Shown: piece after piece, positions 1 to 8,855 of the stretch
Layout: the number at the start of each line of letters is the position of its first letter
Position numbering within the stretch: the stretch's first letter is position 1
DNA from: Anaerosporomusa subterranea
GTDB lineage: Bacteria; Bacillota; Negativicutes; Sporomusales; Acetonemataceae
NCBI RefSeq assembly: GCF_001611555.1
Contig: NZ_LSGP01000025.1
Coordinates: 1-64,000, forward strand
Direction: 5' to 3'
Length of the DNA stretch: 64,000 bases
Position numbers and translations under genes: made by a program
The notes under the pieces: model-generated
What the model was told of the DNA's origin: nothing
The model's database searches: none
Seen by the model: only the letters and a program-made list of their open reading frames with translations

Positions 1-21
1 GTTCAGTTTTCAAGGAGCTTC
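1..21 (-). promoter_or_regulatory. rRNA-operon leader-like motif (minus strand, at window edge)
   Basis: Read on the minus strand the first 21 bases contain CTTGAAAACTGAAC. This motif is typical of Bacillota rRNA leaders and 16S-23S spacers, where it forms part of the box A / RNase III processing region. It suggests that an rRNA operon begins or continues beyond the left edge in the leftward direction. No rRNA gene itself is visible, so this rests on one short motif. Confidence 0.4.
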
Positions 22-175
22 GAGCGTCGATAAGCGGCGCATTCCGTTACTTCAGCCCTACATCGTCCGCATCCTCAACGTAGCTTCCGCTACGCCTCCG
101 GTGCTACCGATTTCGGCGCCTAGGACTGCTTGCTTCTCGCCACTCTCTTTCGCCACCGTCACCGGTGACGCTTGA
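22..175 (-). repeat. Dispersed intergenic repeat, copy A
   Basis: On the minus strand this stretch contains CTAGGCGCC, then CCGGAGGCGTA, an 8-base arm, and TACGTTGAGGA. The same blocks in the same order occur in the element at 12204-12329. Neither has coding capacity. Copy A lies directly upstream of the rRNA-leader motif. It resembles a REP/MITE-like intergenic family; the family name is not recognised. Confidence 0.5.
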
Positions 176-239
176 ACATCTTACCACAGTGTTTAGGCTG
201 TGTCAATATGTTTCTTTCTGGAAATTAGGTCTGACAATA

Positions 240-346
240 AAAAAAGCTCTGAGGCTTCTCAAGAGCAAGCAGACCCTTTGAGTAGAAAACTAACCACTAC
301 CTGGACTGCGCTCTGATTACTAACAGAATTTTCTTTTCATTCGACA
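240..346 (-). ncRNA. Candidate small RNA of about 105 nt, function unknown
   Basis: A sigma-A promoter (TTGACA, 18-base spacer, TAAGAT) at 353-382 is followed by about 100 nt with no usable reading frame. The stretch ends in a GC-rich hairpin and a run of seven T on the minus strand. This is the layout of an independent small RNA gene. It sits between a 51-aa gene and the presumed rRNA leader. It does not match the SRP, tmRNA or RNase P consensus that I can recall. Confidence 0.45.
246..266 (-). terminator. Intrinsic terminator of the candidate sRNA
   Basis: On the minus strand GCTCT and AGAGC close a hairpin with an inner GAG/CTC pairing. Seven T residues follow immediately (plus-strand A run at 239-245). 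Confidence 0.7.
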
Positions 347-352
347 GGATTT

Positions 353-382
353 ATCTTACCATATCGAATGAAGCCTTGTCAA
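353..382 (-). promoter_or_regulatory. Sigma-A promoter for the candidate sRNA
   Basis: Minus-strand -35 TTGACA (377-382) is a perfect consensus. An 18-base spacer and -10 TAAGAT (353-358) follow. The predicted start lies near 346. Confidence 0.6.
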
Positions 383-465
383 GACAGCATTGAACAAAAG
401 CCGCTTAATATAAATGTCTGGCGGGGTGGTCTTTCGTCCTTACCCGCCAAACAGAAAACTGCCAT

Positions 466-621
466 TTAGCAGTAAGCAGCGATATATTCTTCAGTCATAG
501 CGTCCAGGGCATTGCGCATTTCGGCAATGCTAGCGGCTGTCAAGTTATAGCTGTTTAAGTCTTTGCAATGAATGATAGCAGACAGCTTTTGGATTTTTTC
601 CAGGAGTTGTAGTTTTTGCAC
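466..621 (-). CDS. Small hypothetical protein, 51 aa, possibly Spo0E-like
   Basis: A GTG-initiated frame of 51 codons has a GGAGGT site about 10 bases upstream. The product is almost entirely helical with no membrane segment: an N-terminal helix (residues 3-18), a short turn, then a second helix ending TEEYIAAYC. The two-helix layout and a LDxMxxEY stretch are loosely reminiscent of Spo0E-family phosphatases, but the signature SQELD is absent, so this is only a guess. It stands alone between the candidate sRNA and the divergent rhomboid gene. Confidence 0.6.
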   Translation of the reverse strand: MQKLQLLEKIQKLSAIIHCKDLNSYNLTAASIAEMRNALDAMTEEYIAAYC

Positions 622-844
622 GGTTTTTTATACCTCCACGTATTCACTCATTCAGGACAACGAAGTTAATAATAGCAGGCGCCGTTGCCTTTGTAAATAG
701 CAAAAAAAATACACAGAAAAGAAAGTCTATTATAAATTTGCTCTCTGACTTGCAGGAGCGCGCAAACTGAAATAAAATATGATACCATAGTAGTATAATA
801 AGAACAAAAGAAAAAGCCGGCACTAGCCGACAAGGGGGACTACA

Positions 845-1522
845 ATGATTCCTTTACGTGACAATCTGCGTTCACATTCACTGCCGCTAATGACGCTCAG
901 CCTGATAATGGCTAACTTTTATGTATTTTATCGGGAAATTAGCTTGAGTGATCGCGCGCTCATGTCAATGATCCGTCAATATGGGTTGACTCCTATTGCA
1001 TTTATTGAAGCATTAAATGGAGGATCAACTGTTCTTAGTGACTATACGTCTATATTCAGTAACCTTTTTCTTCACGGCGGCTGGATGCATATCATTGGTA
1101 ACATGTGGTACTTATGGTTGTTCGGTGATAACGTAGAAGACTGGCTAGGCCGAATCCAGTTCTTGGCTTTCTTTCTACTCACCGGCTTCATCGCCAACCT
1201 GAGTCATATTTTGTTAGATCCCTTCTCCACGGTACCAGTTATTGGTGCCAGCGGGGCGGTGTCAGGAATCTTAGGCGCCTATCTGATTCTATATCCGACA
1301 GCGAAAATCAAAACCTTGGTCCCCATCTTTATCTTCTTGCAAATCTTCGAGGTACCGGCGATGCTGTTCTTAGGGCTCTGGTTCTTTTTACAGTTGCAAA
1401 GCGGCGCTTTCGCGGCCGCCGGTTCAAACATCGCTTGGTGGGCTCATATTGGCGGCTTTCTAGCCGGAATGATTCTTATTAAAATTTTCCCTTGTCGCTG
1501 TAAACGCTCCTACTATAGATGA
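845..1522 (+). CDS. Rhomboid family intramembrane serine protease
   Basis: The 225-aa polytopic protein should cleave membrane-spanning substrates within the bilayer. The rhomboid signature is complete: the helix-1/2 loop motif HGGWMHIIGNMWYLWLFGD (77-95), the catalytic serine in GASG (S136) and the catalytic histidine in WWAHIGG (H201). Five to six hydrophobic segments are visible. The ATG follows a GGGGGA site. The 3' end converges on, and overlaps by 10 bases, the radical-SAM gene on the opposite strand, so no separate terminator fits between them. Substrate unknown. Confidence 0.93.
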   Translation: MIPLRDNLRSHSLPLMTLSLIMANFYVFYREISLSDRALMSMIRQYGLTPIAFIEALNGGSTVLSDYTSIFSNLFLHGGWMHIIGNMWYLWLFGDNVEDWLGRIQFLAFFLLTGFIANLSHILLDPFSTVPVIGASGAVSGILGAYLILYPTAKIKTLVPIFIFLQIFEVPAMLFLGLWFFLQLQSGAFAAAGSNIAWWAHIGGFLAGMILIKIFPCRCKRSYYR

Positions 1523-2454
1523 TTACAGACAGCACTTCCATTGAGGTAGTCACATTTCTTTCCCTGCCAGGTATCCTGAGCAGCAAGGGAGTGTTCGATT
1601 GCCTCTTTTATTTTCCACCAGCCTGTTTGCCAATTGGTGAATAGTGTGTTAGTTTCAGGCGCTCGTCCAATCAAGCGTTGAATAACAATATCCGGATGAA
1701 GGTGCTCAAGAAAAACGACCACTCTATCTATGTATTCCTCTTTGCTGATTAGTGAAATCCTGTTTTCTTGATACCAGTCTGCCATGAGGGTTCCCTTCAC
1801 AATATAAAGCGCATGCAGTTTCACTTGGTCGACACGAAGCGCTGACATCACTTTGGCGTTCTCGATAACATCATCGGCAGTATCCCACGGAAGATTCAAA
1901 ATCAAATGGGTACATACTCCAATGCCACGGCGTTTTATCCGTAGCGTTGCATCCAGCCACTCCGCAAGTGTATGCCCACGATTAACCTTCAGCAGAGAAT
2001 GATAATTAACAGTCTGAAGCCCCAGTTCCACAGTGATGTCAACCTTTAGCTCTTCCTGTAGTTCTGCCAGAACATCAAGATGAGCCTCGCCAACACAGTC
2101 TGGTCTGGTAGCGATGGCAATGCCAACCACATCAGGCTGACAGGCCTCTCTTACATAGCGTGCAAGTTGATCTGCAGGCAAATAGGTGTTACTGTAGTTT
2201 TGAAAGTACGGAATGAATTTCTTCGCTTTATATTTGGGACTAATATGCTCTTTGTTTGCTGTGATTTGTTGTTCCACCGTCATCGACGCCGGTAAGTTCT
2301 CGTAGCCGGCCCCAATCTCACCGCAAAAGGCGCAGCCCCCTGTTCCTAGCAGACCATCCCGGTTAGGGCAAGACACAGGTAGACTAACTGGCAGCTTATA
2401 TACTTTTTCGCCATATTTCTGAACAAGATAATTGGAATATACGTTGTAACGCAC
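1513..2454 (-). CDS. Radical SAM protein, YhcC/TIGR01212 family
   Basis: The 313-aa radical S-adenosylmethionine enzyme has the family signature CPNRDG...GGCAFC. This places the 4Fe-4S ligands at C29, C41 and C44, an unusually long CX11CX2C spacing that is characteristic of the YhcC group. Length agrees with the family. The start is GTG, with AGGGGA about 7 bases upstream. YhcC-type proteins have no established substrate; roles in tRNA or cofactor modification have been suggested. The next gene upstream on this strand is another radical-SAM protein, separated by a repeat element. Confidence 0.9.
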   Translation of the reverse strand: MRYNVYSNYLVQKYGEKVYKLPVSLPVSCPNRDGLLGTGGCAFCGEIGAGYENLPASMTVEQQITANKEHISPKYKAKKFIPYFQNYSNTYLPADQLARYVREACQPDVVGIAIATRPDCVGEAHLDVLAELQEELKVDITVELGLQTVNYHSLLKVNRGHTLAEWLDATLRIKRRGIGVCTHLILNLPWDTADDVIENAKVMSALRVDQVKLHALYIVKGTLMADWYQENRISLISKEEYIDRVVVFLEHLHPDIVIQRLIGRAPETNTLFTNWQTGWWKIKEAIEHSLAAQDTWQGKKCDYLNGSAVCNHL

Positions 2455-2474
2455 TCTAGGTCCCCTTTCTTACG

Positions 2475-2637
2475 AGTACCGTGTCAACTCTAAAACTGTA
2501 AGTATAATGGCGAGGAGATTGTTTGCAAGGCAAGGCGGAGGAATAAGCCATATCGGCACAGTATGCCGATTGACGACAACGCAGCTTTGCGGACAATCTA
2601 CCGCCAAAATACACAGGATTAGGGTTGATACGGTACT
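2475..2637. repeat. Palindromic intergenic element with 19-bp terminal inverted repeats
   Basis: AGTACCGTGTCAACTCTAA (2475-2493) and the reverse complement of 2619-2637 match at 17 of 19 positions. An inner inverted pair (about 2508-2522 and 2593-2606) and a core with GGCGGAGGAATAAG lie between them, so the whole 163 bp could fold as one long stem. The right end overlaps the stop codon and last codons of the 2619 gene. The core is loosely related in layout to the elements at 22-175 and 12204-12329. It encodes nothing and looks like a MITE or REP sequence. Confidence 0.6.
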
Positions 2638-4373
2638 AGGTTAGGCAATAGCGTCCATAACCCGTCGCGGTGATAATTGAAGAGTAACGTGGTATTCTGT
2701 TGTTCGATTTGACCAGTTCGCAAATACTCAGGAATATTGATTGTGAACAACTCCACTTGGTAGCTACGCTTTACCTCCCGCCATGAGGTAAAGCGATAAT
2801 TGGGCAAATAGTTTCCGACCCAGGCCTCATTCCGCCAGAAAGCACCAAGATCTTGCTCCATCGCCGGATAATTCCACGGCAAAACTTCTGGCCTAATCGT
2901 ACCGCCATCAGAGGTTAACGCGTCAAATTTAAGCAGTTCAAAAAAAGTGTTTAAATGCGTCGGAAACAATTCACGACAAAATTGGATCAAAAATTCATAC
3001 ATTGCTTTAGGACTATGGGACAGCAAATTCATTTCTTTCTGTTCCCAGCAGCTGCTTAACGCGTGGTACAAAGAAAACGCATTGCCCCCGAATGCGATCT
3101 TAATCAGCCAATTCAATGCGGTATGAAACCGGCTGCTGTTATAGGTTAAATTGAAGACTTCCTCTAGGAATTGCAATTCTCTAACTTCACCATAACTTAA
3201 ATACCGGTTGGCCAACACCTCGTAGGGAGCTGAGTCTGTATATACATAGTCATGCAATTGATCCGAATGTCGCACACCAGACCCCTTAAGCATCTTCAGA
3301 AATCCGATTTGCAGCATATGGGGCTGCAATGAGTATACGTCATTAAAAGAGCGCGAAAAAAATTCCAGCGTCTCATAGGGCAGCCCGACAATCAGATCTA
3401 AATGCAGATGCATGTTGTCATTTTGACGTAATGCGGACACATTTTTTTGAATCTTGTCCCAATCATTATGCCGGCAGATTGCTTCTAAAGTAGGTTCATG
3501 GGTTGATTGCACACCGATTTCTAATTGAAATCGTCCCGACGGAGCAGCGCTCAGCAGTGCAATCGCTTCTTCATCCAATAGATCAGCCGCAATTTCAAAA
3601 TGAAAATTGGTCCGGCAATTTTGTTGAGACAGGAAACGAATAATTGGCAAATAGTGTTCCTTGCGGGTGTTGAAGGTTCGGTCGACGAATTTTACCTGTC
3701 TAACATCTTGGTCAATAAAGGTTTGCAGGTCGGCAAAAATGCGTTGCAATGAGTAAAAGCGAACGCCAACCGTCGCGCTTGAAAGACAGTATTGGCAAGA
3801 AAACGGGCAGCCGCGGGAAGTTTCATAATAAATGATCCGGTCTTTGATTTCCTTGAGTTCATCGACCTGATAAGCAAACGGAAGATCATCTAATACAGCA
3901 ATTGTCCTACTTTGGCCGTGAACAGTAATCTGACCCTGATCATAACAAGCGGTACCCGAAACAGCTGCTATTCCTTTACCCTCTGAACGCATTAGCGCTC
4001 GTAACAGTTCACTGAGAGATTCTTCCCCTTCTCCCATGACTACATAGTCGATAAAGGGATTATTCTGCAATACCTCCGCCGGATCATAGGAAACCTCAGG
4101 CCCGCCAAGGATCACAACAGTCTCAGGCATGACTTTCTTGATTAGCGAACAAAGGTCAATTACCATGTTAATATTCCAGATGTAGCAAGCAATGCCGATC
4201 ACTTCTGGATCTTGCCGGTAAATATCGCTTAGAATTTGCGACAATCCTTGGTTGATTGTATATTCTTTAATACTTGTGTCAATTCCATCTTTATGGCAAT
4301 ATGCCTGGAGATTGCGTAACGCTAATGATGTATGAACATATTTTGCATTAAGTGTAGTTAACAGAACTCTCAT
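2619..4373 (-). CDS. B12-binding domain radical SAM protein (DUF4080 type)
   Basis: This 584-aa protein has an N-terminal cobalamin-binding-like Rossmann domain (residues 1-135, with ILGGPEVSYDP near 88-98), a radical-SAM core with CX3CX2C at C189, C193 and C196, and a long C-terminal region of the DUF4080 kind. Substrate unknown. An ATG 27 bases further upstream is possible. The internal ATG at 4373 is preferred because GGAAGGTG lies 5 bases before it and the protein then begins MRVLLTTLN, as relatives do. The last residues (LVPYQP) are encoded inside the terminal repeat of the adjacent element. Confidence 0.88.
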   Translation of the reverse strand: MRVLLTTLNAKYVHTSLALRNLQAYCHKDGIDTSIKEYTINQGLSQILSDIYRQDPEVIGIACYIWNINMVIDLCSLIKKVMPETVVILGGPEVSYDPAEVLQNNPFIDYVVMGEGEESLSELLRALMRSEGKGIAAVSGTACYDQGQITVHGQSRTIAVLDDLPFAYQVDELKEIKDRIIYYETSRGCPFSCQYCLSSATVGVRFYSLQRIFADLQTFIDQDVRQVKFVDRTFNTRKEHYLPIIRFLSQQNCRTNFHFEIAADLLDEEAIALLSAAPSGRFQLEIGVQSTHEPTLEAICRHNDWDKIQKNVSALRQNDNMHLHLDLIVGLPYETLEFFSRSFNDVYSLQPHMLQIGFLKMLKGSGVRHSDQLHDYVYTDSAPYEVLANRYLSYGEVRELQFLEEVFNLTYNSSRFHTALNWLIKIAFGGNAFSLYHALSSCWEQKEMNLLSHSPKAMYEFLIQFCRELFPTHLNTFFELLKFDALTSDGGTIRPEVLPWNYPAMEQDLGAFWRNEAWVGNYLPNYRFTSWREVKRSYQVELFTINIPEYLRTGQIEQQNTTLLFNYHRDGLWTLLPNLVPYQP

Positions 4374-4497
4374 GATGACACCTTCCTTGAATCCATTCAA
4401 ACAAGTATTCCCGCTAACTGCCGGAATATCCTTTCGGAGCTTTTATCGCTCACATTGCATAATATAGAGGGAGAGTAACTGCAGGAAGGTGTTGAGG

Positions 4498-5277
4498 ATG
4501 CGAATTTTACTGGACGGGCAGCAACTTCCCATCAAAATCCCGGTAAGCAAAGACTTGCTACTTACCCTAAAAACAATCGCCCTTGCTCAAAACTGGCGCA
4601 TTCATTATAACGCAGCCACTAGCGTCATTTACCTAAATACGGATTCTCATCAACCAATCGCATATCCTGATCGGCAAGCTTTACCAAACGTTGAAATGGA
4701 CAGTACGCGATTGTTGGGAAAAAGCATCTGTATAGACCCTGGACACGGCGGCAGAGATCCTGGCGCAATCGGTCCAGCTGGCACATATGAGAAAGATAAC
4801 ACGCTGGCAATCGCCCTCTTGTTGCGCGAACGATTAGAACGAAACGGCGCCAAAGTTTATATGACCAGAGAAACTGACCAGTCGGTCGCCCATGACAGTG
4901 CAACAGCGCAAGAAGAGGTAGAGGCGCGCATATGGGCTGCCAAACAGACAAAAGCTGACTTGTTGATTAGCATTCACAATGATGGTTTTATTAGCTCAAC
5001 GGCAAACGGAGCCACAACATACCATCACGGCAATGCAGATGCGAGCAGGCTTGCTACCATCGTGCAAAAACGACTGATCGAAAGTTTAGGTGTAAACGAT
5101 CGCGGGGCCAGGTTTGCCAGTTTCTTTGTGATTCGCTATGCCCCGATGCCGTCAATATTAGTTGAAGTAGCTTTTATTTCCAATCCTGATGAGGAATTGC
5201 TCTTGGCGAGCGAAGATGGGCGCAGCCGGGCAGCTAACGGGATTTTCGAGGGAATTGTAGGATACTATCGAGTCTAG
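4498..5277 (+). CDS. N-acetylmuramoyl-L-alanine amidase (Amidase_3)
   Basis: A zinc amidase that cleaves the bond between muramic acid and the stem peptide of peptidoglycan. Residues 1-70 form a short N-terminal module resembling a copper-amine-oxidase-like or stalk domain. The catalytic domain then starts at KSICIDPGHGG. Zinc ligands and catalytic residues are H83, E98, H160 (SIHND) and E223 (LVEVAFISNP). No signal peptide is evident, which recalls CwlD-like or otherwise unusually exported amidases. GTG 4489 and TTG 4492 are in frame, but ATG 4498 has GGAAGG at the best spacing. Confidence 0.88.
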   Translation: MRILLDGQQLPIKIPVSKDLLLTLKTIALAQNWRIHYNAATSVIYLNTDSHQPIAYPDRQALPNVEMDSTRLLGKSICIDPGHGGRDPGAIGPAGTYEKDNTLAIALLLRERLERNGAKVYMTRETDQSVAHDSATAQEEVEARIWAAKQTKADLLISIHNDGFISSTANGATTYHHGNADASRLATIVQKRLIESLGVNDRGARFASFFVIRYAPMPSILVEVAFISNPDEELLLASEDGRSRAANGIFEGIVGYYRV

Positions 5278-5302
5278 ATGTCTATTTTATCAATGCCAGC
5301 TA

Positions 5303-5328
5303 GGGACGCGGCTGCAGCGTCCCCTTCT
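5303..5328 (+). terminator. Hairpin after the amidase gene
   Basis: GGGACGC and GCGTCCC form a 7-bp stem with a 7-base loop, followed by CTTCTACTT. The T tract is weak, so termination is likely but not certain. Confidence 0.5.
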
Positions 5329-5346
5329 ACTTGTATAAATGCCTAG

Positions 5347-5368
5347 CTTTTTTATCATGATAAAAAAG
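5347..5368. promoter_or_regulatory. 22-bp perfect AT-rich palindrome upstream of pepF
   Basis: The palindrome consists of CTTTTTTATCA and its exact reverse complement. It lies 64 bp before the pepF start. It could be an operator or a hairpin with a bidirectional T tract; the sequence does not tell which. Confidence 0.4.
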
Positions 5369-5432
5369 GAAGTTCTGCTTTTCCAGCTAATTGTAGTAAT
5401 AGCAGTTCTTACTGAGGAAAAGGAGAGTGCAC

Positions 5433-7316
5433 ATGTCGATTATGCCAAAATTACTTTCTGCTGTATTGGGAACCTTGATATTTGCCACACCTGCGGAAGC
5501 AGCCGGGCAAGAGCACAACAAAGTTCCGCCAAGAAGTGAAATTCGTGATGAATACAAATGGAATCTGCGAGACATGTATGCCAGCGACGATGAGTGGCAG
5601 AACGATTTTGTTTCACTTAAAGCATCATTGCCAGAAATGAACCAATACAAAAACAAATTGGGCCAGTCGTCAGAAATCCTGCTATCTTGCTTAAAAACCC
5701 GTGACCGCATTAATGTCGCCAGCGAGAAAATTTTCGCCTATGCGCGAATGCACCGAGATGAGAATAACGCCGACACTAAGTATCAAGCCATGACTGGCAA
5801 AGCTGAATCACTGCTCAGCGAAGCCGGCGAATCGACTGCGTTTGTTGAGCCTGAGATTTTGGCAATTCCCGACGCGAAGCTCGCCGAATTCAGAAAAAGT
5901 GAAGCCGGACTAGCTGAGTACAGCTTCTTTTTTGAGAACCTACAGCGTCAAAAGAAACATGTCTTATCTCCCCGCGAAGAAGAGCTCCTCGCACGTATGA
6001 ACGAAGTTGCCGACGCCTCTGAGAATACATTTAATATGTTGGCACATGCCGATCTACGCTTCCCTGAGATCGCAGATTCGGCAGGCAAATCGTTGCAGCT
6101 CAGTGAGGCACGCTACCGTCTGTTTATCATGTCGCCTGACCGCAAGCTGCGTCAACAGGCTTTCGCTGGATTGTTTGGCGCCTATAACCAATACCGCAAC
6201 ACCTTTGCGTCAACTCTGGCAGGCAATGTGAAGAAAAATATCTTCTTCGCCAACAGTCGCAAGTACGAATCTGCCATCGATGCAGCACTCGAAACAAATA
6301 ATGTCCCGCTTACAGTTTATAATAATGTAATCTCTACTGTTGAAAATCATCTTCAGCCACTGCATCGCTATGTCGCATTAAAGAAAAAGGCCCTCAAACT
6401 CGACGAAATACATATGTATGATCTCTATACCCCAATCGTGCCTGATATCCAGCTTACATACAGCTATGAAGAAGGCCGCGATTTAGTGCGCAAGGCGCTG
6501 AAGCCGCTTGGTGATGACTATCTGACCGCTTTGGAGCAAGGCTTATCAAACTCTTGGATTGATGTGTACGAAAACCAAGGCAAGCAAACCGGTGCTTACT
6601 CCTGGGGCGTCTTTGGCGTTCATCCATTTATTCTGCTGAACTACAATAACCGTTATGACGACGTCTCCACTCTGGCGCACGAGCTTGGTCATGCCATCCA
6701 TAGCTTCTACAGCCATAAGCATCAACCCTATATCAACTCTTCCTATACGATTTTTTCAGCTGAAGTAGCCTCTACGACCAACGAAACTCTGTTGATGGAC
6801 TATATGCTAAAAACAACCCAGGACAAAAAAGTCCGTCTTTACCTGATTAATCAATATTTAGAACAAGTTCGAGCCACTGTATATCGGCAAACTATGTTTG
6901 CCGAGTTTGAAAAGTTATTACACGAGAAGGTAGAAAGCGGTGAAACAATTACTGCCGATCTGCTGGATCAAATGTGGCATGAACTAAATGTTAAGTATTA
7001 CGGAAACGATATCGTGGTAGACAGTGAAATCAACGTCGAATGGGCAAGAATCCCCCACTTTTATTCTAGCTTCTATGTCTATCAATATGCGACCGGCTTC
7101 TCGGCAGCTAATGCTTTAGCTGACCAGATACTTAAAGAAGGTCAACCGGCACAACAGCGTTATATTGCATTTTTGAAGAGCGGCGGCTCGGACTATTCGA
7201 TCAACCTATTAAAAAATGCAGGTGTCGATATGTCATCACCTCAAGCAATCGAAGTGACTCTTGCCAAGTTTTCCAAACTGTTAGATGAATTGGCGATACT
7301 ACTAGAAGAATCTTGA
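5433..7316 (+). CDS. pepF: Oligoendopeptidase F, M3 family, exported form
   Basis: The 627-aa zinc metallopeptidase of the M3B family has HELGHAIHS (zinc ligands H416 and H420, catalytic E417) and, about 28 residues later, the third-ligand glutamate region FSAEVASTTNE. The N-terminus is a short signal peptide: a basic start, LLSAVLGTLIFA, then PAEAAG. The enzyme should therefore act outside the membrane, whereas textbook PepF is cytoplasmic. The start is ATG 5433, with AAGGAG seven bases upstream; an in-frame GTG two codons earlier lacks spacing. It is monocistronic and followed by a strong terminator. Confidence 0.9.
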   Translation: MSIMPKLLSAVLGTLIFATPAEAAGQEHNKVPPRSEIRDEYKWNLRDMYASDDEWQNDFVSLKASLPEMNQYKNKLGQSSEILLSCLKTRDRINVASEKIFAYARMHRDENNADTKYQAMTGKAESLLSEAGESTAFVEPEILAIPDAKLAEFRKSEAGLAEYSFFFENLQRQKKHVLSPREEELLARMNEVADASENTFNMLAHADLRFPEIADSAGKSLQLSEARYRLFIMSPDRKLRQQAFAGLFGAYNQYRNTFASTLAGNVKKNIFFANSRKYESAIDAALETNNVPLTVYNNVISTVENHLQPLHRYVALKKKALKLDEIHMYDLYTPIVPDIQLTYSYEEGRDLVRKALKPLGDDYLTALEQGLSNSWIDVYENQGKQTGAYSWGVFGVHPFILLNYNNRYDDVSTLAHELGHAIHSFYSHKHQPYINSSYTIFSAEVASTTNETLLMDYMLKTTQDKKVRLYLINQYLEQVRATVYRQTMFAEFEKLLHEKVESGETITADLLDQMWHELNVKYYGNDIVVDSEINVEWARIPHFYSSFYVYQYATGFSAANALADQILKEGQPAQQRYIAFLKSGGSDYSINLLKNAGVDMSSPQAIEVTLAKFSKLLDELAILLEES

Positions 7317-7375
7317 CGAGAACAACACCGACATAGCCTCGTGAAACCAGGGTGTCCCCAAGTACAGATAATCAT

Positions 7376-7406
7376 AAAAATAACCGGCAAATGCCGGTTA
7401 TTTTTA
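7376..7406. terminator. Bidirectional intrinsic terminator
   Basis: AAATAACCGGCA and TGCCGGTTATTT form a long stem, with A-rich and T-rich flanks on both strands. It serves pepF from the left and the convergent small winged-helix gene from the right. Confidence 0.85.
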
Positions 7407-7422
7407 TGTCCGTTTTACAAGT

Positions 7423-7704
7423 TCACTCTCCTGTTTTGGCTAGCAAATTCCTCCTCAGGTAGTGAAGCCCATAATGGGTTACTGCGACCTGGTTTAAAAT
7501 CACTTGGTCTGGATAGTTTTTACTGCGGTCTCTAACAAGCACGGCACCGCGAATCAGTCCTTCGGACTGAAGGGACTGAATATCCTGATTAAATGATCCA
7601 GGATCTAGCTGCAGGCCATCATGCCGCACAGAACGGCGCATATCTGAGTTTCCCTTTCTGTATTCGCGATAAATGGCCAGTAATATTCGTTCTTTCGTAG
7701 TCAA
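7423..7704 (-). CDS. YjcQ-like small winged-helix protein
   Basis: A 93-aa protein predicted to be helix-rich with a beta wing. The stretch FNQDIQSLQSEGLIRGAV resembles the recognition helix and wing of YjcQ/winged-helix domains, and the length equals that of YjcQ (about 94 aa). The start is TTG with GGGAGG seven bases upstream. No partner gene is adjacent. The DNA-binding role is inferred from fold similarity only. Confidence 0.65.
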   Translation of the reverse strand: MTTKERILLAIYREYRKGNSDMRRSVRHDGLQLDPGSFNQDIQSLQSEGLIRGAVLVRDRSKNYPDQVILNQVAVTHYGLHYLRRNLLAKTGE

Positions 7705-7830
7705 TTTTCCGCCTCCCTAATAATGCAACTATCTCCATACATATGCACAACAGCGATCATATATGCCTACTTATAATATTTACCGCCTGCAAGTTTAATA
7801 CTAATAGCGAAGATATTTGCGGAGGCGAAC

Positions 7831-8829
7831 ATGACGGTCGAATTACTACCGCGTTACACACCGATGCTGGCGAAGTCGAGTTCAAAGCTGCCAAAAAAAA
7901 TAGATGAGTATGCTTTTGAAGTGAAGTGGGATGGAATCCGGGCTCTTAGTTACATCACGAATGGCAACATTCAGATAGTTAGCCGAAACGGCTTTGATAT
8001 TACCTTTCGCTATCCCGAGATCCATGCTCTCGGCCAGAAACTAAAGAAGCAATCAGTTATCTTAGATGGAGAACTGACGGCTTTCGACGAAGCGGGACAA
8101 CCCTCGTTCGCTTTGCTGCAGCATCGCATGAACCTGGAGAAATCAGCGCTCATAAAAAAAACAGCAGACGTCATACCGGTCACTTATATCATTTTTGACT
8201 TGCTACAGCTCAATGATCAGAGTCTTATCAACCATTCTTATCAGAGCCGCCGTTTCGAATTAGATAAATTAGAATTGGCAGGCCGAGCATGGTCAACCCC
8301 CTCCTATCACACCGAACGTGCAGCCGATTTTTTAGAAGCCAGCCGTAAGCTTAGGCTCGAGGGAATCATACTTAAGCGGTTGAATAGCCTATATCTCCCA
8401 GGCAAGCGAAGCGACGATTGGCTAAAAGTCAAGAATTTTCATCGTCAAGAATTCATTATTTGCGGGTGGACTCCGGGTGAAGGAAACCGCACTGGTACAA
8501 TTGGTGCTTTGCTGCTTGGCTACTACGATGTGATACCAGAGGCCGCAAGTGCCCGCGCAACACCGCAAAAGCTACTATACGCCGGGTCTTGCGGTACTGG
8601 GTTTACAACCAAGACACTTAAACAGCTCCAAGAATTGTTGCAGCCCCTATCCATCCCTAAGCATCCGTTTGCCAGCGACCCTAAAAAAGCGGGGGCCAGC
8701 TTTGTCCAGCCGCTAGTGGTCGCAGAGATTTCCTTCGCCGAATGGACGCCTGCCCACACGCTTCGCCATCCCTCATTTCTTGGCCTCCGTACAGATAAAG
8801 ACGCCAGCTATGTTATCCGCGAGCAATGA
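7831..8829 (+). CDS. ligD (ligase domain): ATP-dependent DNA ligase, NHEJ LigD-ligase type
   Basis: The 332-aa protein consists of an adenylation domain and an OB-fold domain, equal to the ligase part of multidomain LigD. The nucleotidyl-transfer motif I is EVKWDGIR, with the AMP-accepting lysine K32. Motif IV (EGIILKR) and motif V (WLKVK) are also visible. It seals DNA ends in non-homologous end joining. The ATG follows GGAGGCGA. It is the first gene of a three-gene unit with Ku 26 bp downstream and the polymerase after that. Confidence 0.93.
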   Translation: MTVELLPRYTPMLAKSSSKLPKKIDEYAFEVKWDGIRALSYITNGNIQIVSRNGFDITFRYPEIHALGQKLKKQSVILDGELTAFDEAGQPSFALLQHRMNLEKSALIKKTADVIPVTYIIFDLLQLNDQSLINHSYQSRRFELDKLELAGRAWSTPSYHTERAADFLEASRKLRLEGIILKRLNSLYLPGKRSDDWLKVKNFHRQEFIICGWTPGEGNRTGTIGALLLGYYDVIPEAASARATPQKLLYAGSCGTGFTTKTLKQLQELLQPLSIPKHPFASDPKKAGASFVQPLVVAEISFAEWTPAHTLRHPSFLGLRTDKDASYVIREQ

Positions 8830-8855
8830 TAAATGAGTAATAAGGAGGCGATATT

